Below, one piece after another: positions 5,031-6,265 of a stretch of DNA of 6,265 bases. Source of the stretch: Deinococcus sp. (lineage in GTDB: Bacteria; Deinococcota; Deinococci; Deinococcales; Deinococcaceae). Under the pieces are notes generated by a model. The model was not told where the DNA came from. It saw only the letters and a program-made list of their open reading frames with translations, and did no database searches. The position numbers and the translations under genes were made by a program. The DNA is taken from NCBI RefSeq assembly GCF_030523985.1, contig NZ_JAUNHK010000003.1:50790-57054 (forward strand), written 5' to 3'. Each line of letters starts with the position of its first letter. The stretch's first letter is position 1.

Positions 5031-6227
5031 TCAGCGTTCGTCGTCCTCGTCGCGGCTGAAACTGGGCTGCACCGGGGCCTGGGTGCGGTTTTGCCCGGCA
5101 GTGGGGTCAGGAGCGGCGTCGTGCCGTGCTTGCCCGCCCTTCTCGCTCAGGCGAATCTCGATGGGGCCGGGCGCGAAGCTCACGCTGCGCTGGGGAAAGG
5201 GAATGTCGATTCCGGCCTCGTCCATCGCGATCTTGATGCGGCGGTTGAACTCGCGGCTCAGCGCGTACTGGCTCTTGGGCTGCACCTTGAACAGGGCACG
5301 CAGGGTAATGCCGTCGGGGGCGAGCTGGGTCACGCCCTGCATCTCCGGCGCGTCGAGGAAGAATTCGCGCCACTGCGGGTCGGTGTAGAGTTCCTGACTG
5401 ACCGCTTCCAGCACCCCCAGCGCGTCGTCGAGGTTGGCGTTGTAGGTCACGTCCACCGCCGCCAGCACCCGCGACCAGTCCTTGCTGCTCACACTGACGG
5501 TCTGAATCTGTCCGTTGGGAACGATATGCACCGTGCCGTCGAGCGCCCGCAGCACCGTCACGCGCAGGTTCAGCCGCTCCACGTTGCCCGACAGCTGCCC
5601 AGTGTTGACCGTAATCACGTCGCCCACGCCGTACTGGTCTTCAAGAAGGATGAAAAAGCCCGTGAACAGGTCACGGATGAGGTTCTGCGCCCCAAAGCTG
5701 ACGGCCAGACCCAGCACCGAGACGCCCGCCAGCAGACTGGTGGTGTTCAGGCCCAGGTTCTGAAGCAGGGTGATGACGCTGACCACCACAATGACGACCT
5801 TGAGCGTGGACTCGATGACGCCCTTAAGCGTCTGAACGCGCACACTGCGGCGGTTGAATTCGTCCTCGACCACGATGCGCCCGGTGGCCGCGCCGACCAG
5901 ATTCCAGGCGATCATCGCCATCGCCAGCACCACCAGCACCTGCCCGGCGCGGTGGCGAAAGCTCTCGCGGATGTCGGCCCCCAGGTCAAACAGCAGCGGC
6001 ACTTCGGGCAGATAGACGATGTGGGTGGCGTTGGCGAGCCAGCCCAGAGAAACGGTCAGCAGCAGCAGCCATTTGAGGGCCACCGTCAGCCGGGGGTGCA
6101 GGTAGGTTTCGAGCGAGCGCAGCAGCGTCCGGCCCAGGCGGTAGAGCGCGTAGGCCACCACCAGCGTCAGAAGCAGGCCCACCCAGACCTGAGGCTTGGA
6201 AAGTTGGATGGTCAGGGCGTCAAACAT
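5031..6227 (-). CDS. MscS-family mechanosensitive ion channel
   Basis: The 398-residue inner-membrane channel is longer than the 286-residue, three-helix E. coli MscS because it has extra N-terminal helices. Hydrophobic segments lie near 14-36, 49-66, 95-114 and 139-160. The pore-lining helix follows at about 162-196, with the signature GVSVLGLAVSFGAQNLIRD (168-186), where small Gly/Ala residues pack the pore. A beta domain comes next (about 199-245, with the NLRVTVLRALDG and IVPNG elements), then an alpha/beta cage ending in IDIPFPQRSV (340-349), and a polar, probably disordered tail (361-398, ending DEDDER). Such channels open on membrane tension to release solutes in hypo-osmotic shock. 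ATG 6227 is the first start after an in-frame TGA at 6240-6242, with GAGGGG directly before it. The start lies in an inverted repeat. It probably heads an operon with the Yip1-family gene. Confidence 0.92.
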   Translation of the reverse strand: MFDALTIQLSKPQVWVGLLLTLVVAYALYRLGRTLLRSLETYLHPRLTVALKWLLLLTVSLGWLANATHIVYLPEVPLLFDLGADIRESFRHRAGQVLVVLAMAMIAWNLVGAATGRIVVEDEFNRRSVRVQTLKGVIESTLKVVIVVVSVITLLQNLGLNTTSLLAGVSVLGLAVSFGAQNLIRDLFTGFFILLEDQYGVGDVITVNTGQLSGNVERLNLRVTVLRALDGTVHIVPNGQIQTVSVSSKDWSRVLAAVDVTYNANLDDALGVLEAVSQELYTDPQWREFFLDAPEMQGVTQLAPDGITLRALFKVQPKSQYALSREFNRRIKIAMDEAGIDIPFPQRSVSFAPGPIEIRLSEKGGQARHDAAPDPTAGQNRTQAPVQPSFSRDEDDER

Positions 6228-6260
6228 CCCCTCACTGTCTCATGGACGGGTGAGGGGATG
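6225..6260 (-). promoter_or_regulatory. Perfect 11-base inverted repeat covering the SD and AUG of the mscS-like gene
   Basis: CATCCCCTCAC at 6225-6235 and GTGAGGGGATG at 6250-6260 are exact reverse complements with a 14-base spacer. In the minus-strand mRNA one arm contains both the GAGGGG ribosome binding site and the AUG at 6227-6225, so folding would hide the whole initiation site. The spacer contains a tiny frame, ATG AGA CAG TGA (6243 to 6232), whose stop lies four bases before the channel AUG. If transcription starts inside the spacer, the repeat could instead be a DNA operator. The promoter lies beyond the window edge or is not recognisable. Confidence 0.6.
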
Positions 6261-6265
6261 CAAAA

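Overview
The window is high-GC bacterial chromosome and looks like Deinococcus, most likely D. radiodurans or a close relative. Three observations support this. Third codon positions are GC-rich, the protein set is that of a Deinococcota housekeeping region, and several genes start exactly six bases after a TANNNT -10 box, the leaderless promoter layout that is common in Deinococcus. The genus call rests on recognition and not on a search. Nothing points to a mobile element, CRISPR array, phage, rRNA or tRNA. Gene density is high, and no stretch over 300 bases lacks a gene.

Layout, left to right. The left edge holds most of a minus-strand methylmalonyl-CoA epimerase gene, cut off at its 3' end. 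It is divergent from plsY (acyl-phosphate glycerol-3-phosphate acyltransferase, phospholipid synthesis) across a 121-base gap holding two back-to-back leaderless promoters. Next comes a 99-residue orphan protein with a CxxC motif, then asd (aspartate-semialdehyde dehydrogenase), a short rhomboid-family membrane protein and a bacterial transglutaminase-like protein, all on the plus strand. A bidirectional terminator separates these from a minus-strand pair, an MscS-family mechanosensitive channel followed by a Yip1-family membrane protein.

The most interesting part is the 99 bases before asd. A good promoter (TTGACC, 17 bases, TAGGCT) would start a transcript at or next to the A of an ATG. That ATG opens an eight-codon reading frame, MTCATATP-stop, in which three of eight codons are threonine. 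A strong intrinsic terminator lies between this peptide and the asd ribosome binding site. A competing antiterminator hairpin and an upstream pre-emptor pairing can also be drawn. This is the full layout of a ribosome-mediated transcription attenuator responding to threonine, one end product of the Asd pathway, and it is read here by a leaderless ribosome. asd has its own terminator, so the unit appears to be a single-gene attenuated operon.

The second regulatory oddity is a perfect 11-base inverted repeat at the start of the mscS-like gene. In RNA it would bury both the Shine-Dalgarno sequence and the AUG. The gap between the channel gene and the Yip1 gene holds two further hairpins without U-tracts. 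The rest of the window is ordinary core and conserved-accessory genome, and I see no new multi-gene system.
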